Assembly: GCF_025502585.1 (NCBI RefSeq)
Contig: NZ_CP106679.1
Coordinates: forward strand, 2,263,501 to 2,327,500
DNA length: 64,000 nucleotides
DNA from: Reichenbachiella agarivorans
GTDB taxonomy: Bacteria > Bacteroidota > Bacteroidia > Cytophagales > Cyclobacteriaceae
Reading direction: 5' to 3'
A program made the position numbers and the translations under genes. The stretch's first letter is position 1. Each line of letters begins with the position of its first letter. The notes beneath the pieces were generated by a model, which had not been told where the DNA came from, searched no databases, and was given only the letters and a program-made list of their open reading frames with translations. Of the stretch, positions 53,864 to 63,950 are shown piece after piece.

Positions 53864-54928
53864 ATGTTAGATCAAAATCACGGGAGAGGGGCACAGAGCA
53901 ACCCGCAAAATCAGTTTTTGGCACAAGGAGTGGAAGCTGATCTCGAATTTTACGAACACCTCCATCTCAGTGGCGATTCTCTGAAGCAGAAGACTTCCTA
54001 CTTGAAGGTTACTCCCAAAACCATTGTTAACAAGGTCAATAGCCCTGACCTGCCCTTTCCATACTCTATGAACCCCTACCAGGGTTGTGAGCATGGCTGT
54101 ATCTATTGCTATGCGCGAAATAGCCATGAATATTGGGGTTACAGTGCAGGACGAGATTTTGAGAGTAAAATATTGGTCAAAAACAACGCGGCAGCATTGC
54201 TGCGCAAGAAATTTGACAGTAAAAATTGGGTACCTGCTCCGATCATGCTATCTGGGAACACGGATTGCTACCAACCCATCGAGCGGAAACTGAAAATCAC
54301 ACGGAGCATCCTGCAGGTATGCCTCGAATACCGTCACCCCGTGGGATTGATTACCAAAAATGCCATGTTACTGAGAGACTTGGATATACTCAAAGAACTC
54401 GCTGCGCTGAATCTCGTCCGTGTTGTACTATCCATCACGACTCTCAACGAAAAGCTTAGAGAGAAACTGGAGCCTCGTACCTCTACTGCAGGGTTGCGTT
54501 TCAACGCAGTACGCAGACTGTCCGAAAACGGCGTGCCAGTATCGGTAATGATGGCGCCAGTCATCCCCAACATCAATAGCTCAGAAATCATGAAGATCGC
54601 CGAAAAGGCAGCTGACAATGGTGCCAAACACCTGTATCATACCGTCGTAAGACTCAATGGAGTGATTGGTCAGCTCTTTGAGGAGTGGCTTGACGAACAT
54701 TATCCAGATCGCAAAGAAAAAGTACTGCATCAGATCGAAGAATTGCATGGCGGTCAATTGAATGACAGTCGTTTCAGTACGCGGATGAGGGGGGAGGGCG
54801 AGTATGCCGACCACATCGCGCAAATGTTTGTCATGGCGCGAAAGAAGTACAAGCTAGATGGTCCACGTATCCCTATGGACACTACTTTGTTTCGCAGAGC
54901 AGGAGAGAGTCAATTGAGTTTGTTTTGA
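53864..54928 (+). CDS. PA0069-family radical SAM protein
   Basis: The ATG at 53,864 is preferred over the TTG at 53,840. About 354 residues: a 4Fe-4S motif in GCEHGCIYCYARNSHEYWG, then LSGNTDCYQPIERKLKITRS and HPVGLITKNAMLLRDLD, typical of the SPL/PA0069 branch (relatives of spore photoproduct lyase). Function unknown; a role in nucleic-acid repair is only suggested by the branch. Confidence 0.88.
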   Translation: MLDQNHGRGAQSNPQNQFLAQGVEADLEFYEHLHLSGDSLKQKTSYLKVTPKTIVNKVNSPDLPFPYSMNPYQGCEHGCIYCYARNSHEYWGYSAGRDFESKILVKNNAAALLRKKFDSKNWVPAPIMLSGNTDCYQPIERKLKITRSILQVCLEYRHPVGLITKNAMLLRDLDILKELAALNLVRVVLSITTLNEKLREKLEPRTSTAGLRFNAVRRLSENGVPVSVMMAPVIPNINSSEIMKIAEKAADNGAKHLYHTVVRLNGVIGQLFEEWLDEHYPDRKEKVLHQIEELHGGQLNDSRFSTRMRGEGEYADHIAQMFVMARKKYKLDGPRIPMDTTLFRRAGESQLSLF

Positions 54929-55081
54929 GATGGTTGATTTACTGGCTTATGGGTTGCTAGGATATTCCTAAACATTCCCCAAGAGGTATTTCTCTGGATC
55001 AAAGATGTTTTTCAAAGTCTTCACTACCAGAGACTTCAAGAGATAGAACTTTGGAAAAGCTAACTCTGCCAAAATGAAAGT

Positions 55082-55363
55082 TTAGTTTTTCTTCAAGCGG
55101 TGGGTGATATGTTCTATTTTTCCTTTGAGCGAGCGGAGGTATAGCTGCTCCACTTTTTCTCTGGCCCACGGAGTTTTTCTTAGGAAAGCCAAACTGGATT
55201 TGTAGGTAGGGTTGTTGTTGAAGCAATTGATTCTTATGTGCTTACCTAGCTCTGTCCAGCCATACATTTCGATTAATTCTGTCAACATATCTGCCAATTT
55301 AACCCCATGCAGAGGGTTGTTGACTTGATCGGTGGGTACTTCTTTTTTATTGTTGTCTTCCAT
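55082..55363 (-). CDS. VF530-family DNA-binding protein
   Basis: A 93-residue protein with the conserved VF530 core: [40 protein letters not shown] and [12 protein letters not shown]. Small basic helical protein with predicted DNA binding. The start is placed at ATG 55,363; ATG 55,372 is nearly as good. Confidence 0.88.
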   Translation of the reverse strand: MEDNNKKEVPTDQVNNPLHGVKLADMLTELIEMYGWTELGKHIRINCFNNNPTYKSSLAFLRKTPWAREKVEQLYLRSLKGKIEHITHRLKKN

Positions 55364-55471
55364 GGATGGCATCTTGTGATTATTGAACTGCAAGATAGTT
55401 AACGAATCGATTAGTTTTTTGATGGATAAGGTTTAGTGAAGGGTGTGTTTGTGTTGGGACTGAAAATGCAA

Positions 55472-56149
55472 TTACAGTGGGATCGGAATACTCAACTGCA
55501 CCCTGATGGTCAAGATGTTATCATTGCCTTTCTTGTTGCCCCAAGCAGAGATATTGTCGAGGTAGTCTGTGAGGGTATTGGTGAATCCCCCTTGCATACC
55601 TACGCCATAGCCGTTGTTGAGGTAGTATTTGAATCCGATTTGAGTAGGTAGAATGAATGTCAGATTGCGATACGTTTCATTCAATGCTCTGGTATCTGTT
55701 TGATCCATGAGTTCATTCAAATCTTCATCTTTGGGAACATAGCGCATGAGTCCTATGCCTTGAGATACATATACTCTCCAGTTTTCTTTGTGGATGAGAT
55801 TGTAGTGAACTTCGAAATTGAAACTGAAGTAGTTGGTACTGAATGTTTCATTGGGAGTAGTGGGAGAGCCACTGCCATCATCATATTGATAATCCAGTTC
55901 GTTGCCTTGGATTGAGCCAAAGTTGAGCACAAAGTTGCCATTGAGTCGTTTGTTGCGATTCAGTTCCAGCCCGACTGCAACCAACATCCGCCCTCCCGCA
56001 TATCCATCGCCCAAATCACCACGGTAGTGCGAAGACCCAAGGCCAAGCAACAGTGCTTTTTGTTTTTTGACATGTGTGGTACTATCCTGTGCCTGCAATG
56101 ATGCCGCCAAGAGTAAAAGGAGGGTGATATGTAGAATTGAATTTTTCAA
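55472..56149 (-). CDS. Outer-membrane beta-barrel protein
   Basis: About 226 residues. The likely start is TTG at 56,149, giving a signal peptide (KNSILHITLLLLLAASLQAQ). The ATG at 56,170 falls in the loop of the accC terminator hairpin, so it is unlikely. The mature protein has alternating barrel strands (ALLLGLGSSHYRGDLGDGYA; YFSFNFEVHYNLI; VYVSQGIGLMRYVP; GFKYYLNNGYGVGMQGGF) and ends in ITIRVQLSIPIPL-like sheet. Small OmpW/DUF6089-like porin class; ligand unknown. Confidence 0.75.
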   Translation of the reverse strand: MKNSILHITLLLLLAASLQAQDSTTHVKKQKALLLGLGSSHYRGDLGDGYAGGRMLVAVGLELNRNKRLNGNFVLNFGSIQGNELDYQYDDGSGSPTTPNETFSTNYFSFNFEVHYNLIHKENWRVYVSQGIGLMRYVPKDEDLNELMDQTDTRALNETYRNLTFILPTQIGFKYYLNNGYGVGMQGGFTNTLTDYLDNISAWGNKKGNDNILTIRVQLSIPIPL

Positions 56150-56152
56150 AGC

Positions 56153-56186
56153 AAAAAAATAACCGAGCATTAAGTTACTCGGTTAC
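56153..56186 (-). terminator. Terminator of the fabH-efp-accB-accC operon
   Basis: On the minus strand TAACCGAG (complement of 56,178-56,185) pairs with CTCGGTTA (complement of 56,160-56,167), followed by seven T. It lies 32 bp after the accC stop. Confidence 0.88.
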
Positions 56187-56217
56187 TAATTTAAATGTTG
56201 TGTTTTGACAAAGTCAA

Positions 56218-57567
56218 TTATAGGTCTGACAAATCAAAAGTATCCATGAAGGAAGTATTGAATTGTCCTGACTTGAATATTTCGTCATCCATCAATTTGA
56301 TATGGAACGGAATAGTCGTCTTGATACCTTCGATGACAAATTCTTCCAAGGCTCTTTTCATTCTCACCAAGGCTTCTTCTCTGGTTTGAGCAGAGATAAT
56401 CACCTTAGCAATCATAGAGTCATAGTTCGGAGGAATCGTATAGCCAGCATAGACATGGCTATCGATACGCACACCATGTCCACCAGGTAGATGCAAATTG
56501 GTAATCTTGCCTGGCGAAGGTCTAAAATCTTTCGCTGGATCTTCTGCATTGATTCGACACTCGATGGCATGAAGCTGCGGGAAGTAATTTTTTCCAGAGA
56601 TAGGAATACCTGCTGCCACTTTGATTTGTTCTTTGATGAGGTCAAAATCAGTGACTTCTTCTGTGATCGGGTGTTCTACTTGGATTCTGGTGTTCATCTC
56701 CATGAAGTAGAAATCACCGTGTTTGTCCAAAAGAAACTCTACGGTACCTGCGCCTTCGTATTTGATGGCTTCCGCACCTTTGATTGCTGCTGCACCCATT
56801 CGCTCTCTCAACTCTTGCGTCATCACGCTAGCAGGGCATGGCGTTTCTTCTGTCAATTTTTGGTGTCTACGCTGTACCGAACAATCTCGCTCTGATAGGT
56901 GACATGCACGACCAGTACTGTCTCCTACAATTTGGATTTCTACGTGACGAGGCTCCTCTACGAATTTTTCCAAATACATTCCGTCATTACCAAATGCGGC
57001 TTTAGATTCAGTACGGGCATCATCCCATGCTTTTTGGAATCCACTTTCATCACGAATGATACGCATACCACGCCCTCCACCACCTGCTGTGGCTTTGATG
57101 ATGACAGGATATTTGATTTTTTTGGCGATTTCCTTGCCTTCTTCTACAGATTTCAACAATCCATCCGAACCAGGTATGGTAGGTACGCCTGCCTGTTTCA
57201 TGGTTTCTTTGGCGGTGGCTTTGTCGCCCATGCGGTTGATCATCTCTGCACTCGCACCGATAAATTTGATGCCGTATTCTTCACATACTCTAGAGAATTC
57301 TGCATTTTCGGACAAGAATCCATATCCAGGATGAATGGCATCTGCATTGGTAATTTCTGCAGCAGATACTATTTTTTTGATGTCGAGGTACGATTGAGAA
57401 CTCGGAGGAGGGCCAATACATACCGCTTCGTCAGCAAATCTTACGTGAAGACTGTCTGCGTCGGCCGTAGAGTAAATCGCTACGGTTTTGATCCCCATCT
57501 CTTTACAAGTTCTGATTACTCTTAGAGCAATTTCCCCCCTGTTTGCTATTAATATTTTCTTAAACAC
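56218..57567 (-). CDS. accC: Biotin carboxylase subunit of acetyl-CoA carboxylase
   Basis: A 449-residue ATP-grasp enzyme that carboxylates the biotin on AccB, first step of fatty-acid synthesis. Seen are [29 protein letters not shown], the glycine loop [44 protein letters not shown] and RINAEDP. Full length. Directly downstream of accB (28 bp). Confidence 0.96.
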   Translation of the reverse strand: MFKKILIANRGEIALRVIRTCKEMGIKTVAIYSTADADSLHVRFADEAVCIGPPPSSQSYLDIKKIVSAAEITNADAIHPGYGFLSENAEFSRVCEEYGIKFIGASAEMINRMGDKATAKETMKQAGVPTIPGSDGLLKSVEEGKEIAKKIKYPVIIKATAGGGGRGMRIIRDESGFQKAWDDARTESKAAFGNDGMYLEKFVEEPRHVEIQIVGDSTGRACHLSERDCSVQRRHQKLTEETPCPASVMTQELRERMGAAAIKGAEAIKYEGAGTVEFLLDKHGDFYFMEMNTRIQVEHPITEEVTDFDLIKEQIKVAAGIPISGKNYFPQLHAIECRINAEDPAKDFRPSPGKITNLHLPGGHGVRIDSHVYAGYTIPPNYDSMIAKVIISAQTREEALVRMKRALEEFVIEGIKTTIPFHIKLMDDEIFKSGQFNTSFMDTFDLSDL

Positions 57568-57595
57568 TTAGTCGGTATTTAATTTGAAGTAAAAA

Positions 57596-58072
57596 TTATG
57601 ATGGATCTACCAGGAATAGAGGTTGGTCATACTCAACTGGTTGAGCATTTTCTACCAATACTTTCACGATTGTTCCTGATACTTCAGATTCAATTTCATT
57701 GAATAGCTTCATCGCCTCGATGATGCATACTGGATCGCCAGCGCTTACTTTGTCTCCTATGCTGACAAACTCTGGGGATTCAGGGTTAGCAGATCTATAG
57801 AAAGTGCCGATCATTGGAGATTTTATCGTGAGGTAGTTTCCTTCACTTTTAGGAGCGGCGGCAGTTGCTGCTGGTGCAGCTGCAACTGGTGCTGCCACGG
57901 GCGCTGGTGCCACTGCTACTGGCGAAGGAGCGGAAGCAACCATTTTTTCAACTACTTGCGTTTCGCTGCTTCTCTTTACTTTTATCTTGAATTCTTCTGT
58001 CTCAATATTTACTTCTTCTAAGCCTGTGCTAGAAAGGAAGTCGATTAAATCTCTGATTTCTTTAACCTTCAT
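57596..58072 (-). CDS. accB: Biotin carboxyl carrier protein
   Basis: A 158-residue carrier: N-terminal helix (KEIRDLIDFLSSTGLEEVNI), an Ala/Pro linker (about 48-80), and the biotinyl domain with the biotin Lys in CIIEAMKLFNEIES. Works with accC in malonyl-CoA synthesis; the carboxyltransferase genes are not in the window. Confidence 0.96.
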   Translation of the reverse strand: MKVKEIRDLIDFLSSTGLEEVNIETEEFKIKVKRSSETQVVEKMVASAPSPVAVAPAPVAAPVAAAPAATAAAPKSEGNYLTIKSPMIGTFYRSANPESPEFVSIGDKVSAGDPVCIIEAMKLFNEIESEVSGTIVKVLVENAQPVEYDQPLFLVDPS

Positions 58073-58193
58073 TTGATTGATGTTTAATTTTAGATTTCCC
58101 TGAGCTGCCTCTTTTGGGATATTACCTTACAAATTTAAGAGAATCGAGCAATTAAAAAATTGAACGATTAGATACAAAAAAAAGAGTAACGAA

Positions 58194-58760
58194 TTACTTC
58201 TTTACTCTTTCTACATAAGCTCCTGTTTGGCTTTCGATTTTCAATACGTCTCCTTGGTTGACAAACAAAGGAACCTGAATTTCAGCGCCAGTTTCTAGTT
58301 GTGCTGGCTTACTTGCGTTGGTTGCTGTGTCACCCTTGAGTCCTGGCTCTGTGTAAGTCACCTCCAATATTACATGGTTTGGCAATTCACATCCCAAGAT
58401 TAATTCCTCTTCTGCATGAAAGACCACGGTCACGTCTTGTCCATCTTTGAGGAACTGAGGTGCGTCGATCAATTCTGCTTGGAGTGAAATCTGCTCATAG
58501 GTATTGCTATCCATGAAGTTGTAGCCCAATTCGTCTTTGTAGAGAAATTGATAATCTCTACGCTCAATTCTCGCCGTATTGACCTTGACGCCAGCGGTAA
58601 AAGTGTTGTCTATCACTTTACCAGTTTTGACGTTTTTCAATTTAGTCCTTACGAAAGCAGGACCTTTTCCAGGTTTTACGTGCTGAAAATCAATGATGAA
58701 ATACAATCCGTGATTGTATTCTATGCACATTCCATTTTTAAAATCTGCCGTACTAGCCAT
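58194..58760 (-). CDS. efp: Translation elongation factor P
   Basis: A 188-residue three-domain OB protein that rescues ribosomes at polyproline. The conserved loop is [10 protein letters not shown] with K32 at the position modified in other bacteria. C-terminal motif: [20 protein letters not shown] then AYVERV. No modifying enzyme gene is nearby. Confidence 0.96.
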   Translation of the reverse strand: MASTADFKNGMCIEYNHGLYFIIDFQHVKPGKGPAFVRTKLKNVKTGKVIDNTFTAGVKVNTARIERRDYQFLYKDELGYNFMDSNTYEQISLQAELIDAPQFLKDGQDVTVVFHAEEELILGCELPNHVILEVTYTEPGLKGDTATNASKPAQLETGAEIQVPLFVNQGDVLKIESQTGAYVERVKK

Positions 58761-58786
58761 TCTGAATTTGAATTTTAATGTTTACG

Positions 58787-59791
58787 TTACTTTGGGTCAT
58801 AGGCCCATTTCAAATAAATAGAACCCCAAGTGAATCCACCACCAAAGGCAGCTAAGACAATGTTATCACCTTTTTTGAGTTGATTTTCATAGTCCCAGAG
58901 ACAAAGTGGTAGCGTGCCCGCCGTGGTATTTCCATATTTTTGGATATTGATCATGACCTTTTCGTCATCGATCTCCATACGTCTCGCTGTAGCATCAATG
59001 ATGCGCTTGTTGGCTTGATGAGGGACTAGCCAAGCTATGTCATCTCCAGTCAGCTTGTTTCTTTCCATGATTTCGGCAGAGACATCAGCCATATTGGTCA
59101 CTGCAAATTTGAATACAGTTGACCCTTCTTGGAAGGCGTAATGTTTTTTAGCCAACACACTTTCTACGGTGGCGGGTAGTCTACTACCTCCACCTTGCAT
59201 ACCTAGGTATTCGGCTCCAGACCCATCGGTCTTCAGGATCGAATCTATGATACCATTGCCTTCTTTGTCTTCTTCTAGCAGCACAGCTCCACCGCCATCT
59301 CCAAAGATGATACAGGTAGTACGGTCTTCGTAGTTGATGATTGAGGACATCTTGTCTGCCCCTATGATTATCACTTTTTTGTAAGTGCCAGACTCGATAA
59401 ACTGTGCGCCAGTAGTCAGCGCAAATAGAAAGCCTGAGCACGCAGCTGACATGTCGAAGCTAAACGAGTTGACAGCACCGATTTTGTCAGCGATGATATT
59501 GGCAGTAGCGGGGAAGGGCATGTCAGGAGTGACAGTGGCGCAGATAATCAAATCTATGTCCTTGGGGTCTGTCCCTGTTTTCTCCAAGAGACCCTTGCAA
59601 GATTCTATACCGATGACTGAGGTACCTTGTCCCTCGCCTTTCAAAATTCTTCTTTCTTTGATACCTGTTCGGGAGGTGATCCACTCATCACTGGTCTCCA
59701 CCATGGTTTCTAATTCTGCATTGGTCAACACGTAGTCTGGTACATAACCATGTACGCCTGTAATAGCAGCTCTTATCTTACTCATTTGCAA
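58787..59791 (-). CDS. fabH: 3-oxoacyl-ACP synthase III
   Basis: A 334-residue thiolase-fold enzyme that starts fatty-acid chains from acyl-CoA and malonyl-ACP. Catalytic C118 in [14 protein letters not shown]258 in [10 protein letters not shown] and N288 in [11 protein letters not shown] are present. The ATG two codons later (59,785) is an equal start. First gene of the fabH-efp-accB-accC run. Confidence 0.96.
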   Translation of the reverse strand: MQMSKIRAAITGVHGYVPDYVLTNAELETMVETSDEWITSRTGIKERRILKGEGQGTSVIGIESCKGLLEKTGTDPKDIDLIICATVTPDMPFPATANIIADKIGAVNSFSFDMSAACSGFLFALTTGAQFIESGTYKKVIIIGADKMSSIINYEDRTTCIIFGDGGGAVLLEEDKEGNGIIDSILKTDGSGAEYLGMQGGGSRLPATVESVLAKKHYAFQEGSTVFKFAVTNMADVSAEIMERNKLTGDDIAWLVPHQANKRIIDATARRMEIDDEKVMINIQKYGNTTAGTLPLCLWDYENQLKKGDNIVLAAFGGGFTWGSIYLKWAYDPK

Positions 59792-59935
59792 AAGGTGTTA
59801 AATGGTAACTTCTGGTTGATGTTTGGCAACTGTTGGTATCATATAAGGCGGCAATTTAAGCAATTATTTCAGTTTTGAAAGCCGTAAATAGTTGCACCAC
59901 AGATGGTATGCACGCATCATTCATATAAACACAGA

Positions 59936-59958
59936 AAGTCTGCTGATCTAGCAGACTT
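59936..59958 (-). terminator. Hairpin between rpmF and fabH
   Basis: AAGTCTGCT (59,936-59,944) pairs perfectly with AGCAGACTT (59,950-59,958). The T tract on the minus strand is short (TTTC). It likely ends or attenuates the DUF177-rpmF transcript. Confidence 0.6.
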
Positions 59959-59987
59959 CTAATATTTTGCCAAATAGCCTCAATCAA

Positions 59988-60179
59988 TTATGCCGCTACT
60001 TCTTTCTCTATTACTACTTTTCCTTTGTAGTATAGATTACCTTCATGCCAGTAAGCTCTATGAGGTAAATGTGCCTCTCCAGTAGTCGCACAAACTACAT
60101 AGTTTTTAGCCTCAGACTTGTAGTGTGTTCTTCTTTTGTCTCTTCTCGTTTTCGAGATTTTGCGTTTTGGATGCGCCAT
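59988..60179 (-). CDS. rpmF: 50S ribosomal protein L32
   Basis: A 63-residue L32: [20 protein letters not shown], then [20 protein letters not shown], matching Bacteroidetes L32. It keeps one cysteine of the zinc-ribbon type, so it is the zinc-free form. It lies 12 bp after the DUF177 gene. Confidence 0.96.
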   Translation of the reverse strand: MAHPKRKISKTRRDKRRTHYKSEAKNYVVCATTGEAHLPHRAYWHEGNLYYKGKVVIEKEVAA

Positions 60180-60191
60180 TTTCTTATTTTT

Positions 60192-60764
60192 TTAATTTTC
60201 CTTATTCTTAATATTTTTTAATAAAGCCCATCTTGGGTCTATATCTTGATCGTCCGATTCTTCTGATTCGTTTTCATCTTCTTCCGAAGAATAAACCAAT
60301 GAGAGCTCGTATTCATCATCTTCCTCCTCTTCAAACTTGGGATGAAGTTTTTTCATCGGGATACTCAAGGTCAGGTAGTCAAAAATGCATTTTTCTACAT
60401 TGATGCTTTGCTGTCCATCAGGTATCGTCCAGATGTCATCTTGACTGTCGTCAAAATCTTCCCCGTATTTGAGAATCAGTTGCTCTTCTATGTCGATAGG
60501 ATGATCGAATGCCTCTAAACTCCTGTCACACACCAATTCTACAGTCCCAGTGATTGAAAAATTGACCTCAATCAACCTTTCTTTTTTTACCAGTTCTATG
60601 GCGCAATGAGCCTTTCCAGATTCAATTACACTATCATCATATTTCTCAAAGAGCGAATTGTCAATGTCAAAACTGAATGAATGAGAACCCAATCTGAGCC
60701 CATAAATGTCAATTCTGAAGTGTTTATTCTCTTTCATATCGTTTGTCAGAAAATAAGTCCGCAA
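60192..60764 (-). CDS. DUF177/YceD-family protein
   Basis: A 190-residue protein upstream of rpmF, the usual YceD position. Conserved features: VNFSITGTVELVCDRSLEAF, acidic region (EEEEDDEYELSLVYSSEEDE), DQDIDPRWALLKNI near the end. YceD helps 23S rRNA accumulation in bacteria and plants. Confidence 0.9.
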   Translation of the reverse strand: MRTYFLTNDMKENKHFRIDIYGLRLGSHSFSFDIDNSLFEKYDDSVIESGKAHCAIELVKKERLIEVNFSITGTVELVCDRSLEAFDHPIDIEEQLILKYGEDFDDSQDDIWTIPDGQQSINVEKCIFDYLTLSIPMKKLHPKFEEEEDDEYELSLVYSSEEDENESEESDDQDIDPRWALLKNIKNKEN

Positions 60765-60853
60765 ATTTAGAGATTAAAATTTATAATTTAAAAACTATTT
60801 CTGAATTTTGGTCTGAATATTAGACTTCTGTCCAAAAACATCTACTATTGATT

Positions 60854-61477
60854 ATGAGAGACTTGCTACTGCCGATGTTTGGAAACGTATTCCAAAAGGA
60901 ACTCATCGATGAAATAGAAGACAAAGCCGTTCTAAAAAATCTAAAAGCAGGTACTACCCTGATAGATTATGGCAAATATATCAAATCGATTCCGCTTGTG
61001 TTGAATGGGGCAATTAAAATTGTCCGTGAAGACGAAAAGGGTCATGAATTGTTTTTGTACTATCTCAATGGTGGTGATACCTGTGCGATGTCTTTGACCT
61101 GCTGTATGAACCATAAAAAGAGCGAAATCAAAGCTATTGCAGAGACCGAAGCGCAAATGGTCATGATCCCTCTAGAGTACATGGATGAATGGATGAAGTA
61201 TGCTAGTTGGAGGCAGTTCGTTTTTCGCTCATACAATGCTCGTTTCGAAGAAATGCTGAGCGCATTGGATGCTGTAGCTTTTATGAATCTGGATGAGCGA
61301 CTTCTGAATTATCTCCTGGATGTCAAGACCAACACAGGCACCTTTGAGATATTCAAGACTCATCAGGAGATAGCTACCGATCTCGGAACCTCGCGGGTAG
61401 TTATTTCTCGTCTTCTCAAGCGCTTGGCTGAAGAAGATCAAATCGAGCTGCATCGCAACAGAATAGAAATATTGTAG
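60854..61477 (+). CDS. Crp/Fnr-family transcriptional regulator
   Basis: About 207 residues from the ATG at 60,854 (TTG at 60,848 is the alternative). N-terminal cNMP-binding-type barrel (LKAGTTLIDYGKYIKSIPLV; HELFLYYLNGGDTCAMSLTC) and C-terminal winged helix (HQEIATDLGTSRVVISRLLK). The cysteine-containing CAMSLTCCMN segment might respond to redox or metal state, which is inference. It precedes the SulP gene by 68 bp and may control it. Confidence 0.9.
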   Translation: MRDLLLPMFGNVFQKELIDEIEDKAVLKNLKAGTTLIDYGKYIKSIPLVLNGAIKIVREDEKGHELFLYYLNGGDTCAMSLTCCMNHKKSEIKAIAETEAQMVMIPLEYMDEWMKYASWRQFVFRSYNARFEEMLSALDAVAFMNLDERLLNYLLDVKTNTGTFEIFKTHQEIATDLGTSRVVISRLLKRLAEEDQIELHRNRIEIL

Positions 61478-61545
61478 TGTAACAATGGTTACATATTTGG
61501 CTCGTACACTCTACTAATTTTGTAGGTATGATTAAATTGCCCTAA

Positions 61546-63249
61546 ATGGAGAAGCTCTTCCCAATCATTGCTACACTAAGGAATTATCATAAGTCTCACC
61601 TCAAGGGAGATTTGACGGCTGGCTTGATTGTCGGGATTTTACTCGTTCCACAAGGGATGGCATACGCCATGATTGCGGGTTTGCCTCCCGTCTACGGCTT
61701 GTATGCAGCGATCTTTCCTCAGATTGTTTATGCTCTATTTGGTAGCTCTCGGCAGTTGGCAGTAGGGCCAGTGGCCATGGATTCGTTGCTCGTTGCGACT
61801 GGGGTGTCAGCATTGGCTGCTGCAGGCAGTGATCACTACATTGAGTTGGCAGTTTTGTTGGCGCTCATGATAGGGATGATCCAGTTGACCATGGGGCTAT
61901 TTAGATTGGGATTCTTGACCAATTTCTTGTCAAGGCCTGTGATCACGGGATTCACTATAGCCGCAGTGTTGATCATCATGGTCAATCAGTTGAAATATTT
62001 GACAGGAGTTGATCTTTCACGCAGCAAATATTTGCACGAAATAATTGTAGAACTGATATCCAAAACCTCTGACATCAACTGGTACTCATTTGCTATTGGG
62101 GTTTCCGGCGTATTATTGACGTTAGTGTTGCGAAAAATCAGCCCCAAAGTCCCTGCGAGTTTGGTGTTGGTAGTCTTGGGCTCTCTTGTCGTTTATTTCT
62201 TTCACTTAGAAACAATAGGGGTGAGCATCATAGGTTTCGTCCCAAAGGGAATCCCATCCGTGCAAGTCCCTACTTGGACTTGGTATCAAATACAGAGTTT
62301 ACTTCCTACCGCCATTACACTGGCAATCATTGGTTTCATAGAGGCCTATTCTTTGGCGCAAGCTGTTCAGGTTAATCACAAGAACGAATATGAAGTCAAA
62401 TCCAACCGAGAACTTATTGCATTGGGGATGGGGAATATGATAGGGTCTATGTTTAGCAGTTTTACTACGACAGGTGGCTTTAGTCGTACAGCCGTCAATG
62501 ATGCAGCTGGAGCGAAAACCACTCTTGCTTTGATTTTTAGTGCGATGGTTGTCTTGTCTGTGCTGATGTTTATGACGGGACTGTTCTATTATTTGCCTCA
62601 CGCTGCCTTGGCTGCTATTATTATTATGGCAGTGGCTGGATTGATCAAAGTCGAAGAAGTCAAGCGATTGTGGAAAACGGATCGCTATGATTTTGTGATG
62701 ATGCTGGTAGCATTGGGAGGTACGATTATGCTAGGGATTGAATGGGGAATCGGATTGGGAGTGGTGATTTCACTTATTGTATTGATCTACAAGACATCTA
62801 CCCCGCACATAGCAGAATTGGGTCAAATAGAAGGGACACATACCTTTAGGAATCTGGAGCGCTTCAAAAATGCTCAGGATAGACCAGAAATTGGGATTTT
62901 GAGATTTGATGCCCGTTTGTATTTTGCCAATACGGTCGCACTACGAGAAAAAATCGACGAGATGCTTGCTAAAAAGACCGAAATGAAACTTTTTGTTTTG
63001 GATGCACAGAGCATAGGAGATGTAGATTCTAGTGGGATGGAGACGCTTCACCGCATCTACGAAAATTTGAACCAAAGAGGAATCCAATTCAAATTGGCAG
63101 CAGTAATTGGTCCTGTGAGGGACAAACTATATCGATCAGGATTAGTGAGTCAGATAGGCCTACACAACTTTCATGAATCTATTGAATCTGCTATTGGAAT
63201 CATACCCAAAGAAGAAATTCCCTTTCAGACGAATGTCTCTGGAGTTTAG
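61546..63249 (+). CDS. SulP-family anion transporter with STAS domain
   Basis: A 567-residue inner-membrane transporter with the SulP signature AYAMIAGLPPVYGLYAAIFP, about 12-14 helices, GFIEAYSLAQAVQ, then a cytosolic STAS domain (about 440-550; FVLDAQSIGDVDSSGMETLH). The family carries sulfate or bicarbonate in exchange for or with Na+/H+. No linked sulfate-assimilation genes here; the Crp-family gene is the only partner. Confidence 0.93.
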   Translation: MEKLFPIIATLRNYHKSHLKGDLTAGLIVGILLVPQGMAYAMIAGLPPVYGLYAAIFPQIVYALFGSSRQLAVGPVAMDSLLVATGVSALAAAGSDHYIELAVLLALMIGMIQLTMGLFRLGFLTNFLSRPVITGFTIAAVLIIMVNQLKYLTGVDLSRSKYLHEIIVELISKTSDINWYSFAIGVSGVLLTLVLRKISPKVPASLVLVVLGSLVVYFFHLETIGVSIIGFVPKGIPSVQVPTWTWYQIQSLLPTAITLAIIGFIEAYSLAQAVQVNHKNEYEVKSNRELIALGMGNMIGSMFSSFTTTGGFSRTAVNDAAGAKTTLALIFSAMVVLSVLMFMTGLFYYLPHAALAAIIIMAVAGLIKVEEVKRLWKTDRYDFVMMLVALGGTIMLGIEWGIGLGVVISLIVLIYKTSTPHIAELGQIEGTHTFRNLERFKNAQDRPEIGILRFDARLYFANTVALREKIDEMLAKKTEMKLFVLDAQSIGDVDSSGMETLHRIYENLNQRGIQFKLAAVIGPVRDKLYRSGLVSQIGLHNFHESIESAIGIIPKEEIPFQTNVSGV

Positions 63250-63343
63250 AGCCATTTTTTGAAGTGCAAAGCCATCAGCACAGTGCACTGCATTTTTTTT
63301 TGATTTCTGGCAAAGTATTTGTTTTCTCTCTCATAACTATAGA

Positions 63344-63877
63344 ATGAAGATGATGAAAAGTTTAGTGATGATATTGATGTTCTTGTTTTTGACTATCGTA
63401 GCGGTATTTGGTCAGGACAAAATGTCGAAAAGAGAGTTGAAAATGCAGGCCAAACAGGAAGCGTATTCAGAGACGAAGGAGTTGGTCAAGTCTGGCGCTT
63501 TTTCTTTTACTGCAGATTGGGCGAGTACACAGAGAGGTCGCCGAATCAATTTGATTGGTAATCCCAATAGCTTCATATTGAAAGATTCTACAGTGACAGG
63601 AGACTTGCCCTATTTTGGAGAAGTACAGATGTATGACATGAGCGGTGACGGTGGAATTAATTTTGATGGTACTGCCATGGGATTGACAGCCATTGCCAAT
63701 GATAAGAAAATGAAAGGACTTGTGATGTTTAGTGTCAAGTCAAAGGCTGGGAATGAGGTGTACAATTGTACTTTGACTATAGTAGGTAGTAGGAGTGCTT
63801 CACTGAGTATCACCAGCAGTGCTAGAAATCGCATCACTTATGATGGGACAATTAAGCCACTGGAAACAAAACTTTAG
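63344..63877 (+). CDS. DUF4251-family secreted protein
   Basis: A 177-residue protein with a signal peptide (LVMILMFLFLTIVAVFGQ). The DUF4251 core reads FTADWASTQRGRRINLIGNP, GDLPYFGEVQMYDMSGDGGI and YNCTLTIVGSRSASLSITSS. Function unknown; Bacteroidetes-restricted as far as recalled. ATG 63,350 is an alternative start. Confidence 0.88.
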   Translation: MKMMKSLVMILMFLFLTIVAVFGQDKMSKRELKMQAKQEAYSETKELVKSGAFSFTADWASTQRGRRINLIGNPNSFILKDSTVTGDLPYFGEVQMYDMSGDGGINFDGTAMGLTAIANDKKMKGLVMFSVKSKAGNEVYNCTLTIVGSRSASLSITSSARNRITYDGTIKPLETKL

Positions 63878-63895
63878 ATTCTTAAAAACAGGCGT

Positions 63896-63935
63896 AAAAA
63901 AGGGGTAGTGCAATTAATTGCACTACCCCTTTTTT
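63896..63935. terminator. Bidirectional terminator, 40-bp perfect palindrome
   Basis: AAAAAAGGGGTAGTGCAATT (63,896-63,915) is followed by its exact reverse complement. It provides a stem plus T tract on both strands for the convergent genes at 63,344-63,877 and 63,951 onward. Confidence 0.95.
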
Positions 63936-63950
63936 GGTATTCTCTAGTAT

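Noticed and set aside
56150-56170. ATG 56,170 as start of the outer-membrane barrel gene
   Set aside because: It falls in the loop of the accC terminator. The TTG at 56,149 begins directly at a signal peptide.
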